DNA of 64,000 nt from Vanilla planifolia (lineage: Eukaryota > Streptophyta > Magnoliopsida > Asparagales > Orchidaceae). The notes beneath the pieces were generated by a model. That model was given only the letters and a program-made list of their open reading frames with translations. It was not told where the DNA came from and did not search any database. How positions within the stretch are numbered: position 1 is the stretch's first letter; each line of letters opens with the position of its first letter. The translations under genes and the position numbers were made by a program. The stretch covers positions 21,175,755-21,239,754 of the forward strand of contig CM043868.1 of NCBI GenBank assembly GCA_023846275.1, written 5' to 3'. Shown piece after piece: positions 36,901 to 47,458 of this stretch.

Positions 36901-39900
36901 GTATATGCTATAATATAGTTACTCTCTTTGAATTTTCTTTAGGCATTGCAATATTATGGCTTCATATTTGATTATCTTCATTGATTTATATTCTTAAATA
37001 AACATTCATTTTTTTTCATTTGTCAGCTATATGTTATTATGCATCATAATTGAGTCTCTTGATTTAATTAATTTTGTAATATTACCTATGGGTTGATATT
37101 GGAGGGCTGTTGAAGAACTTTTTTGTTTGGTGTTCATCGTAAAAGCCACTTTGAAGAATTGTTTTCTTGATATGCAATTTTGTTTTGATAAAGTCACTCC
37201 AATGTCATGGGTTTAAGATGAAATATGATAATGTTTGTTTGTCATCATTGATATTATACTTATCAATAAAACTTGAAGGGTTTAATGCAAATTGGAGGTG
37301 TAATCAATACATGTTTAATCATTATATGATTATTAATATAGTATAGATTATAATTGGTGATTGCAAAATATTGAAAAATAAGTGATGTTATTCTCTTGGC
37401 TTTATTTTTTAAAATGATTGAAAATTTGATAGGATATTACAAATGAGAGTTTTGTGTTTAAACATCTAACTCAAGGTTAAGTATACTTTTATGAGGTTAT
37501 AATGAGATTAGTAATGTTATAGGAATGAATGTTGACTTCTGAAGTATAAACATACAAGATGAGTAAGTGTTATGGAGATGTGGATATTGAAATTAATAAT
37601 TAGCTATAACAAGAGATATGATTGGAAATGATAGCAAATGTTAGAAGGTTGATGCAATGGATTTAAAGTAAGCTTAGAAGAGTCAGTTTAAATGGTTCAA
37701 AATATTTCAACCATAGGTAACTTAAGCATATGAAAGGAGCTACAGATTAGAATTTTCTATTGCATATAAGGATGGCCAAAAATGATGTACCAAGATAATA
37801 TCAGTAGGGATATAGCAACCACATCTGAAAATTTTGTAGGCGAACTCTTTCGAAAGGATGCCCAAAAATGATGTGCCAATGATGTGCCAGGATACCATTG
37901 AGGACTTGATTTGTTTAGGTCTTAAGAAAGTTATATTAGTGCGTATAGCATAACCACACCTGCAGATTGTGTAGCTGAACTCATTTGGTAAGATTTTGAA
38001 TTTTTGTTGTTTTTATAACATGAGTGAAATATTAATCTCTTATTTTTATTCATGTTCTTTTCTATGTGAACAAATGATCTTTATTAGTTTAGAGTGACTA
38101 GTTATTGTTTTAGTGTTTGCCTTGGATGTCACTTCATAAGTGTTGAATCTTTCTCAATCTGTCACTTTCTCTATGTTTTTTCATTTGTTATTGTTTTTAT
38201 TTTATTTATCGAACTGTTCTCTTTCTGCTAGTCAAGAAATTTCATGGATATTTTTTATAGAACTAATGTGTTGCTGTAATCCCATTTATGTTGGCTATTT
38301 TTCATGTGAAATTGTAGAACGGTATAAGTTATCATATAGAACCAAAGTCTATAATTTGCAATGTATTTTGAAAGTATTTTTTGTGTTTTTGGTGCATCCA
38401 CATGCATAACTGTGTTGTGCTAATACGTTACTTCCTAGTCTTTAGAATAGAACCTGCTGTGTGGACTCTTCTATCTATTTGTAAAAGTAATTTTTCCATT
38501 TGTATTCCCATGTTTTCTATTACTGACTTCATTCTTTATGTTTCTTTTGATGAGTTTATATGTGGATCTGCCTCTATGATTAAAATTATATCTCAGCATA
38601 TTTATTGCATATTCTACCTCATTGTGTTTTGTCGTTGCTAATATAAGGAACCCTGTGAACTCTGTTATCACCAATTTCACAGATCATAAAGAGGGCAAAT
38701 GAAATGGGTGAGGCCCCATTGATCTTGAGCAGTCGCTTTTCGGAAGAATTTTTGCATGATATTGCTGAACTAAACTGCCTCCCTCCAACACATGAGCCTC
38801 GGGTTTCTGATCATATGGAACAAATTAAGGATTTAATAACTAAGGTTTGTGCTCGAAAGCTCAGGATGTTATGTGAACTTAAATTTGTGTAACCCTGTAT
38901 TGTTCTCTTTTGAATTGATATGACTTATTGACTTGATTTTATTCCATTTTTGTGGTTAGCTAGATTTGATGCTATTGAATAATTTTCCTATTAACAATTT
39001 TAAAATACTCATAATTTTCTTTTTATTTGAAATTTTGAAAACAGTTCAAATAATAATTTTATTGACAAGGCATTATTTGGCAATACTTGTGTTTAGCATC
39101 ATATGCACTTTTTATGTATTCAATTTTTTCTTTTCTTTTTTTTCTTCTTTTTTGCAGTTTAAGGGGTATATTTGGATTTGAATTATGCACCTCTTCTTTG
39201 GAGGTTAAGTCCAATGTCACATTAATTACAATTCATTAATACATTCAAAATGTTGAGCACACTTGTTGCATAAATGGGACATTCATTTATGGATATAATT
39301 ATCTTATTGTAGATGGTATTAGAGGGCAAAATCTATTGTGCTTGGCTAAAATTTTGATTGATTGTACTTTAAAAGAAAATGCATTCTAATACATCTTATC
39401 AGCAGTGATAAACTGAACATTGTGCCAAGAAATAAGTAATAGGCATCGTTAATTATATATCTATGTGTGTGCGTGTAAATTAATAATCATCAAGTTGTCT
39501 CATCAAAATCCATATACATACATATATATATATATATTATTTTTTATCTACCGCCCCTTATTTCCACACAACCCCCTTCTCTTACCCCACACTATTCAAG
39601 TGGAGTGTATAGGAAAAGGAAAATAACTACTTATGATTGATCAAATGTTCACTCAATTAGAGAGAAAACTTGAATATTGAGAGGAAGTAGAGACATCAAA
39701 GCTATTATTAAGTTTCAACTGATAGAATAGCGTCGGCGAGTTAATGAATGACGGGTTTCATCAATTTGTATATGGACAGCATCTTTCAACCTGTACCCAA
39801 CTAATGCATATTATAAGTGAACTTTTATGACTTAACATTGACATATTGAGAAATCTACTCACAATAAATTAGTTTTTGTAGCGTTGGGCCCTTCAATGCT

Positions 39901-41320
39901 TTCTGAACACAACTACAGGTCTTCTACTGTCGCAATAGGTCAATTAGAGGGTATGGAGCTACAAAATTCCTGGGTAAAACAGCTTAAGCCAAGTGGTAGC
40001 TCTTACAAAACGGTAGGTAGCTTTTTTTTTGAAGGTGCCCCCCAACATACACACCCCATGGGTTTGATTTATCCAATGATAGCTTCTTTTTGATAGGTGA
40101 CTAGCTTTCCAAATAGGCAGCTTCCATTCATGAAGTTGGCAATTAGGCATATAGCATTCACAAGAGGAAGCTAGCATTGATAAAAACAACAATAAATAGG
40201 TCGATATCATTCAGAGTTGGTAGCTAGCATTCATAAAAAACAGCAATAAATAGGTCAATATCATTCAGAGTTGGTAGCTACCATTCAGAGCAGCCTTATT
40301 TTAACAAAAATAGGAACGTTTTGCCATTTTTACATAGGTGGATGTTGTCATTTTTTATGAGAAGGCAGCATAGATAAGTGTATCATTGTTATGCCGGTTA
40401 GATGGGTGTCACCTTTTTTGTATTTGAGAGGTCATCATTTAAGATCTACGTGCACCTAGTTTGATCAATGGTACCAATTCTATCTTGTCAAGTCTTTGGA
40501 TTCTCCAAATTTTCTTAATCTTTTCAAGAAAAAAACATATATACTGCATAGTTATCTTAGAAGCAAGCAAAGTAGTGGAAAGTAAAAAAAACACTTATGA
40601 GAAAAGCAATGTCATTTCTTCAAAACTTACAAATTTCCTTTTTCTTAGGAAATTTGTTTTTAGGAAACTATCTTTTATTAACTAACTTAAAACGATTCCT
40701 AAATCCTCTGTGCTTAGATTCTTTTTAAGTGGCACTTGGCAAACTCTTGTAGGTTCTTTCTCACTACTAAGTTCTCTAGTCAAGCCAAAACCATACGTTA
40801 AATTATTTCCTTCAATACTTGCATTATTTTTTGGAAATGGAATAAGAAACAACATTTTGTCATTGCCTTTTCAAGTTGCTTCATTGATTGTTTGATTGGA
40901 GGGTTGGATTGCTTGAACTAATGTGCAATAGTTGAAAGATTTGAAGTTTAGTTGCCATTAGCATTTTTTTTGCTTAGGGGGTTGGGGTTAGGGTTTTGGG
41001 GTGTACTTACTCATGAAAATGTCAATTTGGTGGTGATTGGCTACAAAAATGGTCCATTTGCATTTACATATAGAATACGTAGACTATTCCACTATGTTGT
41101 GGTAAAGGCCTCTCAATATCTAATATGTGAGATTGTTCTCCATTGTGTCTATACGAATGCCCATGGGAGAATAATAGAGATTCTCTTTGACTCTTATAGT
41201 AGTTTGCCACTTTCAAAGAGTAAAATGGTGACTATTTCTATTTTTATTATTCTGTTTTTGAGTTTTCACTACTTCTAGTTTCAAATTAATGGAGGTTAAG
41301 ATGTCTATCTAATATTGTCT

Positions 41321-41372
<52 letters not shown>

Positions 41373-44300
41373 TTTTTATTATTTGTCTTTCTCTCAATTC
41401 TTATATTATGATTTAGGATTGTATTATGAATATGTTTCTTTTGTTTGTTGAATTTTATGTATATAGTGAAGATAGTCATGTGTTTATTGGATATTCCTAT
41501 TATTTTGTTTCCTATTAAAGGAACGGGTGATGGGGTTCAAGTGGGGGAATATTCTACTTAAAGGTTGGTGGTCTTGTTTGTTCTTAAAAATCAATGTAGG
41601 TAAAGGTGTCTTGTATTGAGTCACGTGACTAAAACGAATTGAATTTCTTTCAATGTTAAAGAGACATATCCATTGTGCATTTCAATTTGAATCATACAAG
41701 TCGTTCCCCCAACGAGTTTGGATCCATAAAACATTTTAAACCTTTGATTTAGTAAAAAGTCTTAGAAGGGGCTCTTATCTATCTTACAAAATGGTCAGTG
41801 CATAAAATGGCATTAAAAAAAAAACACCTACGGTGAAGTAGTGAGTGGAGATGATAATGGGATCTATTTGAACAAAATAATAAGATGTAAGAACTATTAA
41901 GCGATAAAGAAAAAAAATAATGAATTGAGTGAAGGGATAATGCTAATCTTTAGAGTAAATAAAGTGATCAACAAAGGGGAAATAAAAGAGAAAACATAAA
42001 AAAGAATTACCTTTCGTTCTACTTATGTTTTTGTTTTCCAAGTAGATGAAAGGTTTTGAGAAGCACCACTAGCTTTTTTGTTTTGTTTCAGGTCTTAATC
42101 AAACCTATGCTACATAATGTGAGCGTTTATCTACAAAATATATTTCATTCATGATGGCTATCAGTTCTCTCCTCGACTTCTTTGACTTCTATGGTTGGAT
42201 CTATTGTTCAAGTTCTTACACTTTCATCAATGTGATCTAACTTGAAGGATAAATGGTCTTTTTAGGAATTTCAATGATTAGAGTCATTTAATATTGACCT
42301 TGTATTTATCTACAAAATACATTTCACCCATGATGGCTATCAATTCTATCTCTTGGACTTCTTTGACTTCTGTGGTTGGATCTATTGTTCAAGTTTTTTA
42401 CACTTTCATCAATGTGATCTAACTTGAAAGATAAATGGTCTTTTTAGGAATTTCAATGATTAGAGTCATTTAATATTGACCTCCATAGCTCCGACCCATT
42501 ACAAGGCCTTTGTTTTTAATGATAACTTTTACGATTGGTTATAGGAAATCCAATAAGAGTCTATGTAGTACCAAATCTGATACCATACACTAGAGATCAA
42601 TGACAAGCTTGTGCAAAAACCGATGCAACCAGCATAAGGTACACCACTGATAATGGGTCTCCACCTAAAAGGACACTTTGAGAACAAATTAACACCCTTC
42701 CCTTCCCTTCATCTCATCTTGCTTTTACAAAAGGCTTATAAATGTTGAATTTTTTCCATGTGTTACAGGCAAATAATTTATCTTGGATATTGAAAAGTAA
42801 TTAGTGAACTCAATGTCCAATCCTAAAGTATGTAACATAAGAAACGTTAAGTTGAAGCAGGTTGTTGTTGAAATAATTGAGATTTTGTGGTTTGAAAGTT
42901 TTACTTCAATCATGTACTTTTGAAGGTTTGCATGTGTGATCTTGAGTAAGGTTCTTTTGAAGTAATCAGTGCCATTCTTTCATAGAATATCCAAAGCCTT
43001 TAAGTATAAAAATGTAAAATGATTGCATTGTACCCTTAACTAGATCAGAAAGCATTATCCATTTTTTAGGAAGTTATAGACATTTACTGTTGACATGAAT
43101 TTATGTTTTATACGTTACATTAGCTTTTTACTTTGGTAATTATAGACAATCCCTAGATGTTAGATTAGATGGTACTAGTCATTGATATGTAGTTGTCTCA
43201 TTGACTTATCAAGTACTGCTCTTTTAAATGCCCAGGAGGAGTCCATGGCCTTACTTTTTCTTCTTCTTCTTTGAATTAGTGTGGGATAGCAGATGTTAAT
43301 TGATGAAGTTGGAAATTAAAATTTTCAGATGCTTGGTTTGGCAGACAGGGAGATTAGCTGATGCTTAAACTATAAGGAGTTATTGAGTGCATGAACCATA
43401 TGATATGGGAGAATTGATATAGCAGAAACTTGGAAGTTGGTTATGGGGGACTAAATTAAAGCATCTGCTGGAGTTGAGATGGTTCAGGTAGGATGAAAGG
43501 TCCGATTCATACAGTATTGTGTTGAGTATTGTAACATCATTCATGGAAGTATTTGGGATCCTTCTATTCTTTTTTGGAGATACATGAATTGTAATATAGA
43601 ACCACCCTGTGATTATCACTCATTATCAATAACTCTTTTGTAGTAGAGGTCTGTGTAGTATTTTTCCTTAGCTCCCATTTGTACTTTGACTGCCAAACTC
43701 CAATTTTTTACTTAAGCAATGAATTCTCTAACAAACTGCATGTGCTAAATATCATCATTATGCATACGCTTTCTCAGTTTGGCTCTTCCTGCCTTTTTCA
43801 TTGAACATGATGCTTATGCAGGAACTGTAGTATTGGGCAATTCCAACCGTCTTCTAGCATGATTCGTTCTTGAATAGTTTACATTTATCTTTTTTACTTC
43901 TATTTGTGTCTCACGATGACTAAACTCTGTTTTCTACTTAATGAAATAATTGCTTAGCAAAATGCATGTGCATGAATGTCATCAATATTTATACTCATCA
44001 TGTTTGTCTTCCTCTTGCATAAGTATAATTTTGAAAGTCTTGAAACCTAACGACCATTTTTTTCTGGACAGATCTTGGATAATGGCCATGCCTATATCAT
44101 TGAGGGCGATGTGTACTTCTCGGTCGACACTTTCGCTGATTATTATTGTTTATCTGGGCGGAAACCAGATGATAACCGTGCTGGTGGAGGTGGCCGTGTC
44201 ACTGTTGATACCAGGAAACGAAATCCAGCTGATTTTGCATTGTGGAAGGTTGATTATTCTTAAAGTGAAAACATCATTTGCACTAACTTGCTTCTGTGCC

Positions 44301-45819
44301 ATCACATTGTTTTCAATCCTTTGATAGACCTTTGTATCGAATGGCAGTCTGCAAAGCCTGGTGAACCAAGCTGGGAGAGTCCTTGGGGCCCTGGAAGGCC
44401 TGGATGGCATATAGAATGCAGTGCTATGAGTGCGCATTATTTAAGCCACTGCTTTGATATCCACGGCGGAGGAAAGGACTTGATCTTCCCACATCATGAG
44501 AATGAAATTGCGCAGAGCCGTGCTGCTTGTCCTCAGAGTAACGTGAAGTATTGGATGCACAATGGCTTTGTGAATAGGGATAACCAGAAGATGTCCAAAT
44601 CAGACAACAACTTTTTTACTATCCGTGATGTATGTATAACAAAATTTTTGTTTCTTTCACTCTATTGTCTAAGTTTGTTTACTTGGCTTTTGCATCATCA
44701 GTTGCAAAATTCAATCCATTGCTCTAAACTTTTTATTTTTTTTGCTTGCATGCAGATCATTTCAATGTACCATCCATTAGCTTTAAGATTTTTCTTAATG
44801 CGAACTCATTATCGTTCGGATGTCAATTACTCTGACAAAGCGCTTGATACAGCATCTGATCGTGTCTTCTACATATATCAGGTGATTTTGTTTTTAAGTG
44901 TCAGCTGTTTTGCATCCTAATTTCTTTTAAACGACATATAATTACAGATTGGGATTTGTTTGTATGCTTGCAGACTCTGCATGATTGTGAAATAGCTTTG
45001 TCTCCATTTCGCAATGAGAGTTTCAAAGGAGTGTTACCAGTAGATGTCAAGGAACAGATTGATAAGTTCCATACTGAATATCTTTCTTCAATGTCTGATG
45101 ATCTCCACACAACTACTGTTCTAGATGATCTGGTCGATCTATTGAAGTTGATTAATGGTACCTTGAAAAAATTCAAGGTAACATTCTTTTTATCCTATAT
45201 GGAGCTTTTATCGTCTGACTTTGGGTCTGTATTAGCTCAACCTGAAATTGATTCAAACTAGCTAGTGGCTCGAAATTTAAAATTTGAGTTGGGTCGGCTC
45301 TAACCAGATCAATTTCAACCCGATCTTTGGCTGGCTTTTCCCATGGTACATCATAGTGTTTCTTTTTTTCCTTTTTGTTATCTGCAGGGGAAAAAGCAGC
45401 AGCAAGTGTTGATTCTAAGTCTTCTTGCATTAGAAAAGGAAGTAAAGGAGGTCCTTCTTACTCTTGGTTTATCATCTTCCTATAATGTCTCCGAGGTAAT
45501 TAGAAACATGAAGCAAACAAATGATAGCATAAATTGATTCAGATTTGACCGACTTCTTTTCTTTCGGTAGGTTCTCCAACAACTTAAAGACAAGGCATTG
45601 AAAAGGGCAGGATATACAGAAGAGGAAGTTGGGAGGAAGATTGAGGAGAGAAACATGGCAAGAAAGAGCAAGGAGTACGAGAAATCAGACAAAATTAGGG
45701 AGGAGCTTTATCTAAGGGGCATTGCTCTGATGGATGAACCAACGGGAACTATATGGAGACCTTGTGAACCTCCTGAGAAGCAATCAGGTGATGTTCTCGA
45801 TCATAAGCCAGTCTCATAG
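24982..45819 (+). CDS. Cysteinyl-tRNA synthetase, nine exons
   Basis: This class I enzyme charges tRNA-Cys with cysteine. Exons are 24,982-25,148, 36,118-36,181, 38,683-38,844, 44,072-44,248, 44,348-44,629, 44,756-44,881, 44,974-45,177, 45,388-45,495 and 45,571-45,819. All are GT-AG and in phase, and together give 512 residues, the usual length of the plant cytosolic form. The HIGH signature (HIGHAR, 41-46) and KMSKS (271-275) are intact. The zinc ligands are present as Cys32 (YICGVTPYD), Cys214 (IECSAMS), His239 and Glu243 ([10 protein letters not shown]). The C-terminal anticodon-recognition region ends in DHKPVS. The first ATG in frame is at 24,982 and gives no transit peptide; the frame runs further upstream but starts from no ATG, so I infer the cytosolic isoform. 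Introns 1-3 are 10,969, 2,501 and 5,227 bp, whereas introns 4-8 are 75-210 bp. Confidence 0.95.
25490..26286 (-). repeat. 3' LTR of the intronic gypsy element
   Basis: It shares with 33,470-34,274 many ordered blocks, among them 'TTTGGATATTG.CATTCAA' followed by 'GCTTTGGAA', 'AATGGTGCCTTC', and 'CTTGGTGTTTGATGTT.' followed by 'CATTGTGA.GTAG'. The high-coordinate end reads ATTATGACA on the plus strand, which is TGTCATAAT on the element's own strand. The low-coordinate end was not resolved. Confidence 0.78.
28850..30460 (-). pseudogene. Gypsy pol remnants: reverse transcriptase, RNase H, integrase
   Basis: On the minus strand from high to low coordinate: a reverse-transcriptase start resembling the family's DVFAWSYKDMPGID (here [15 protein letters not shown], about 30,390-30,455); an RNase H segment [20 protein letters not shown] (about 29,895-29,960); the integrase zinc-finger entry [10 protein letters not shown] (about 29,455-29,490); and the integrase core motif AHPQTN, a stop, then QAEIANKRI (28,935-28,992). 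All three domains fit into 1.6 kb, well below the usual length, so large parts have been deleted. Stops and frameshifts are frequent. Confidence 0.82.
31261..31444. repeat. 46-bp tandem repeat, four units, inside the gypsy element
   Basis: Units start at 31,261, 31,307, 31,353 and about 31,399, exactly 46 bp apart. They share the pattern GGCTAAGATGAGCCTACAAC followed by ATTGGGTCAAAGAATCT and AACAATATT. The repeat lies between the 5' LTR and the pol remnants of the antisense gypsy element, in its leader/gag part. Confidence 0.85.
31540..31990. repeat. Degenerate repeats with imperfect palindromes
   Basis: Several copies of a TGTATTGTATGTTAATAT-like core occur near 31,620, 31,730, 31,825 and 31,900. 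In the copy at 31,723-31,759, GCATACGTATTGTATG is followed by TTAATATTAG and then CATACCGTATGC, so the two sides can pair. The spacing is irregular, around 90-110 bp. It is part of the interior of the gypsy element. Confidence 0.6.
32560..33390. repeat. Two nested duplications next to the gypsy 5' LTR
   Basis: One pair (about 32,600-32,680 and 32,785-32,860) shares 'TTGATTGCAAGGAAAGAA' and 'GTTGATGAGAAAC'. Another pair (about 32,917-33,140 and 33,165-33,390) shares 'TGGAGATGTTTGGATACTTG', 'GGGTTGGTTCAATTGGC' and 'AAAGGATTGGAA', then 'GATGAAGCAAAAGGAAGAT'. They are tandem or near-tandem copies within the element's leader region. Confidence 0.75.
33470..34274 (-). repeat. 5' LTR of the intronic gypsy element
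   Basis: This is the partner of 25,490-26,286. On the element's own strand it starts TGTCATGAGACAAC at 34,274. The primer-binding site was not found with confidence; a TTTTGGTACTC on the minus strand near 33,420-33,432 is a weak candidate. Confidence 0.75.
34275..36117 (+). other. Remainder of synthetase intron 1
   Basis: This AT-rich intronic DNA runs to the splice acceptor TTGCAG at 36,117. I see no coding sequence or repeat pair in it. Open frames at 35,612-36,211 on both strands show no family motif. Confidence 0.6.
36182..38682 (+). other. Synthetase intron 2
   Basis: The donor is GTAAGT after DIDDK and the acceptor is TTTCACAG before IIKRANEM. The 2.5 kb between them is AT-rich and contains no gene I can support. 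A short duplicated phrase, 'GATGCCCAAAAATGATGTGCCAATGATGTGCCA', lies at about 37,858-37,890, with a related block 'GATGGCCAAAAATGATGTACCA' at 37,770. Confidence 0.6.
40169..40290. repeat. 53-54-bp tandem repeat, about 2.3 units
   Basis: AGCTAGCATT begins units at 40,169 and 40,222, and AGCTACCATT begins a partial third at 40,276. The unit continues ATAAAAA, AACAATAAATAGGTC and ATATCATTCAGAGTTGGT. It lies in intron 3 of the synthetase. Units one and two are nearly identical, so the duplication is fairly recent. Confidence 0.85.
41325..41369. repeat. (TA)n microsatellite, 45 bp
   Basis: This is an uninterrupted TA dinucleotide run in intron 3 of the synthetase gene. It is likely to vary in length between individuals. 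Confidence 0.95.
42126..42482. repeat. Recent 179-bp tandem duplication
   Basis: TTTATCTACAAAATA begins both units, at 42,126 and 42,305, and both end TCATTTAATATTGACCT. The units differ at only a handful of positions, making this the youngest duplication of its size in the window apart from microsatellites. It is within intron 3 of the synthetase gene and is not coding. Confidence 0.92.
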
Positions 45820-47458
45820 CTCGTTTTCTCTTTAACTGTGAACGGATCGATGAGTTTATGTCCACCACATTGGCTGGAAATGTAGAAGACAATTTTCCAT
45901 GACTAACTTATTTACTCATGGAGTGTTGATTTGTAGCTTAAGTTGTTTGTATACCAAGGACAATTTTGGAAACCTTTGTCTTGTCACATATAGCTTCTTT
46001 GAAAGCAAACTGTATGAGAAATTTATCATGGAAAAACTGCTTTCTAAATAGTGAGATGGCTGATATTACTGTACACTTAGACTAAGTTTTTGTTTGTGTA
46101 AAGCTTATGAGTTTAAAAAGGATGTTAAAAAGCATTGGAAAATAGTTTTATGTTTATAATAATAAAATTTAAATGAAAATTGTTTGTTAGAATATTAGTA
46201 TTTTTGAATTTGAAAAATTTAATAAAAGTTGGATTGAAACATGTTTAGCAAGTAGAATCTGTGTAAATTCTAATGCCTAATTGGATCACCTTCTGTACAT
46301 CAGTAACTCTTTAAGAGAGCATTTAATTCCGTGACTAATGTGATTTAGTAATTTTAAATATTTGATTCAATAAAACTTTTATAATAAATTTATTAAAAAT
46401 TATAATTTTGTAACTAAAACTTATTTACATGTCACTGAAATTTACGTATGTGTAGAGTGAATATTGTATGATACAATTTCAATTATGCATATGCTATTAC
46501 TCTATGATATATCTACTAAATTTGCAAAATATAATTTGTGATGCATATATTATATAATATATACCAAAATCAAATTATCTATACTTGAAATAAGAAATGT
46601 TAATGCACATATAAATGAAGGAATTACAAGAATAAATGACTATCAATTGAATCATTGGGATGAATCTTAATGCTTTGACCAATTGGAGCATCAAGGTTCA
46701 TTTTATTGCTAATTTTGAAGATCTTGGAGGTTCTTCTATTGGAAATGAAGATAACTATGATGCAATAGTTGTTTGATTATATGTTTATAATAGTTATATA
46801 ATATTTTTTGTATATGTCTTTGATGAGTATGATAAAATTTATGTATCAATCTTTACAATGTATAATTTCACACTTGCGATTTGAAGTTAATTTGTGGTTG
46901 TCATGTGAATTGCTGAATTATATTGGTAAAATTTAATTGATAACTTGCTTGAAGTATATTTATAATATAAATCTTGCATAATATACATAAAATTTATTAT
47001 TAAATCGTGGGGCTAAAATGATCTTAACTTCTCAAGTAAGCAAATTTGGTTGAAGCTTTTCTTTATATTTCTTTCACAAATCTTCAAGAAATTTGATTTC
47101 TTGTTTGTAATTGAAAGTAGAAATAATAATTTTAGTTATTCAATCCAAACAATCATTCTATATGTCACAGTCAAGTATGTTGAACATATGAAATTTCTAG
47201 TTAATTTTTAATTTATTAAGTGAAAATTCATATTATAAAAATATTTACATCAATTGGTTTAAAACTTATTATGACTATACAGTCAAACATCATTCTATTA
47301 TTGAATCTCAAAAAAAAAAAAAAAAAAAAAAAAATGATTATAATCATAAAGCCAATGGAATTTCCTTGAAAACCTTCAATAGCCTACGGACAGGCTGAAG
47401 CAGCAGCAGCGGGGTATCAAGCTCTAGTCGTGCTCGACGCCAAACCTTCGGCGGCCGA
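45820..47458 (+). other. Spacer between synthetase and bL9 genes
   Basis: It should contain the 3' UTR of the synthetase and the promoter and 5' UTR of the ribosomal protein gene. It is AT-rich until about 47,340 and then becomes GC-richer up to the bL9 start codon. A run of 25 A's lies at 47,310-47,334. No other gene is visible. Confidence 0.6.

Noticed and set aside
41325-41369. TA run as a possible matrix-attachment or origin sequence
   Set aside because: A dinucleotide microsatellite of this length is common in plant introns and nothing else supports a special role.
47310-47334. Run of 25 A's as the tail of a retroposed gene or SINE
   Set aside because: The DNA before it shows no SINE-like promoter boxes or gene similarity, and no target-site duplication was found. 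It is kept only as a simple A run.
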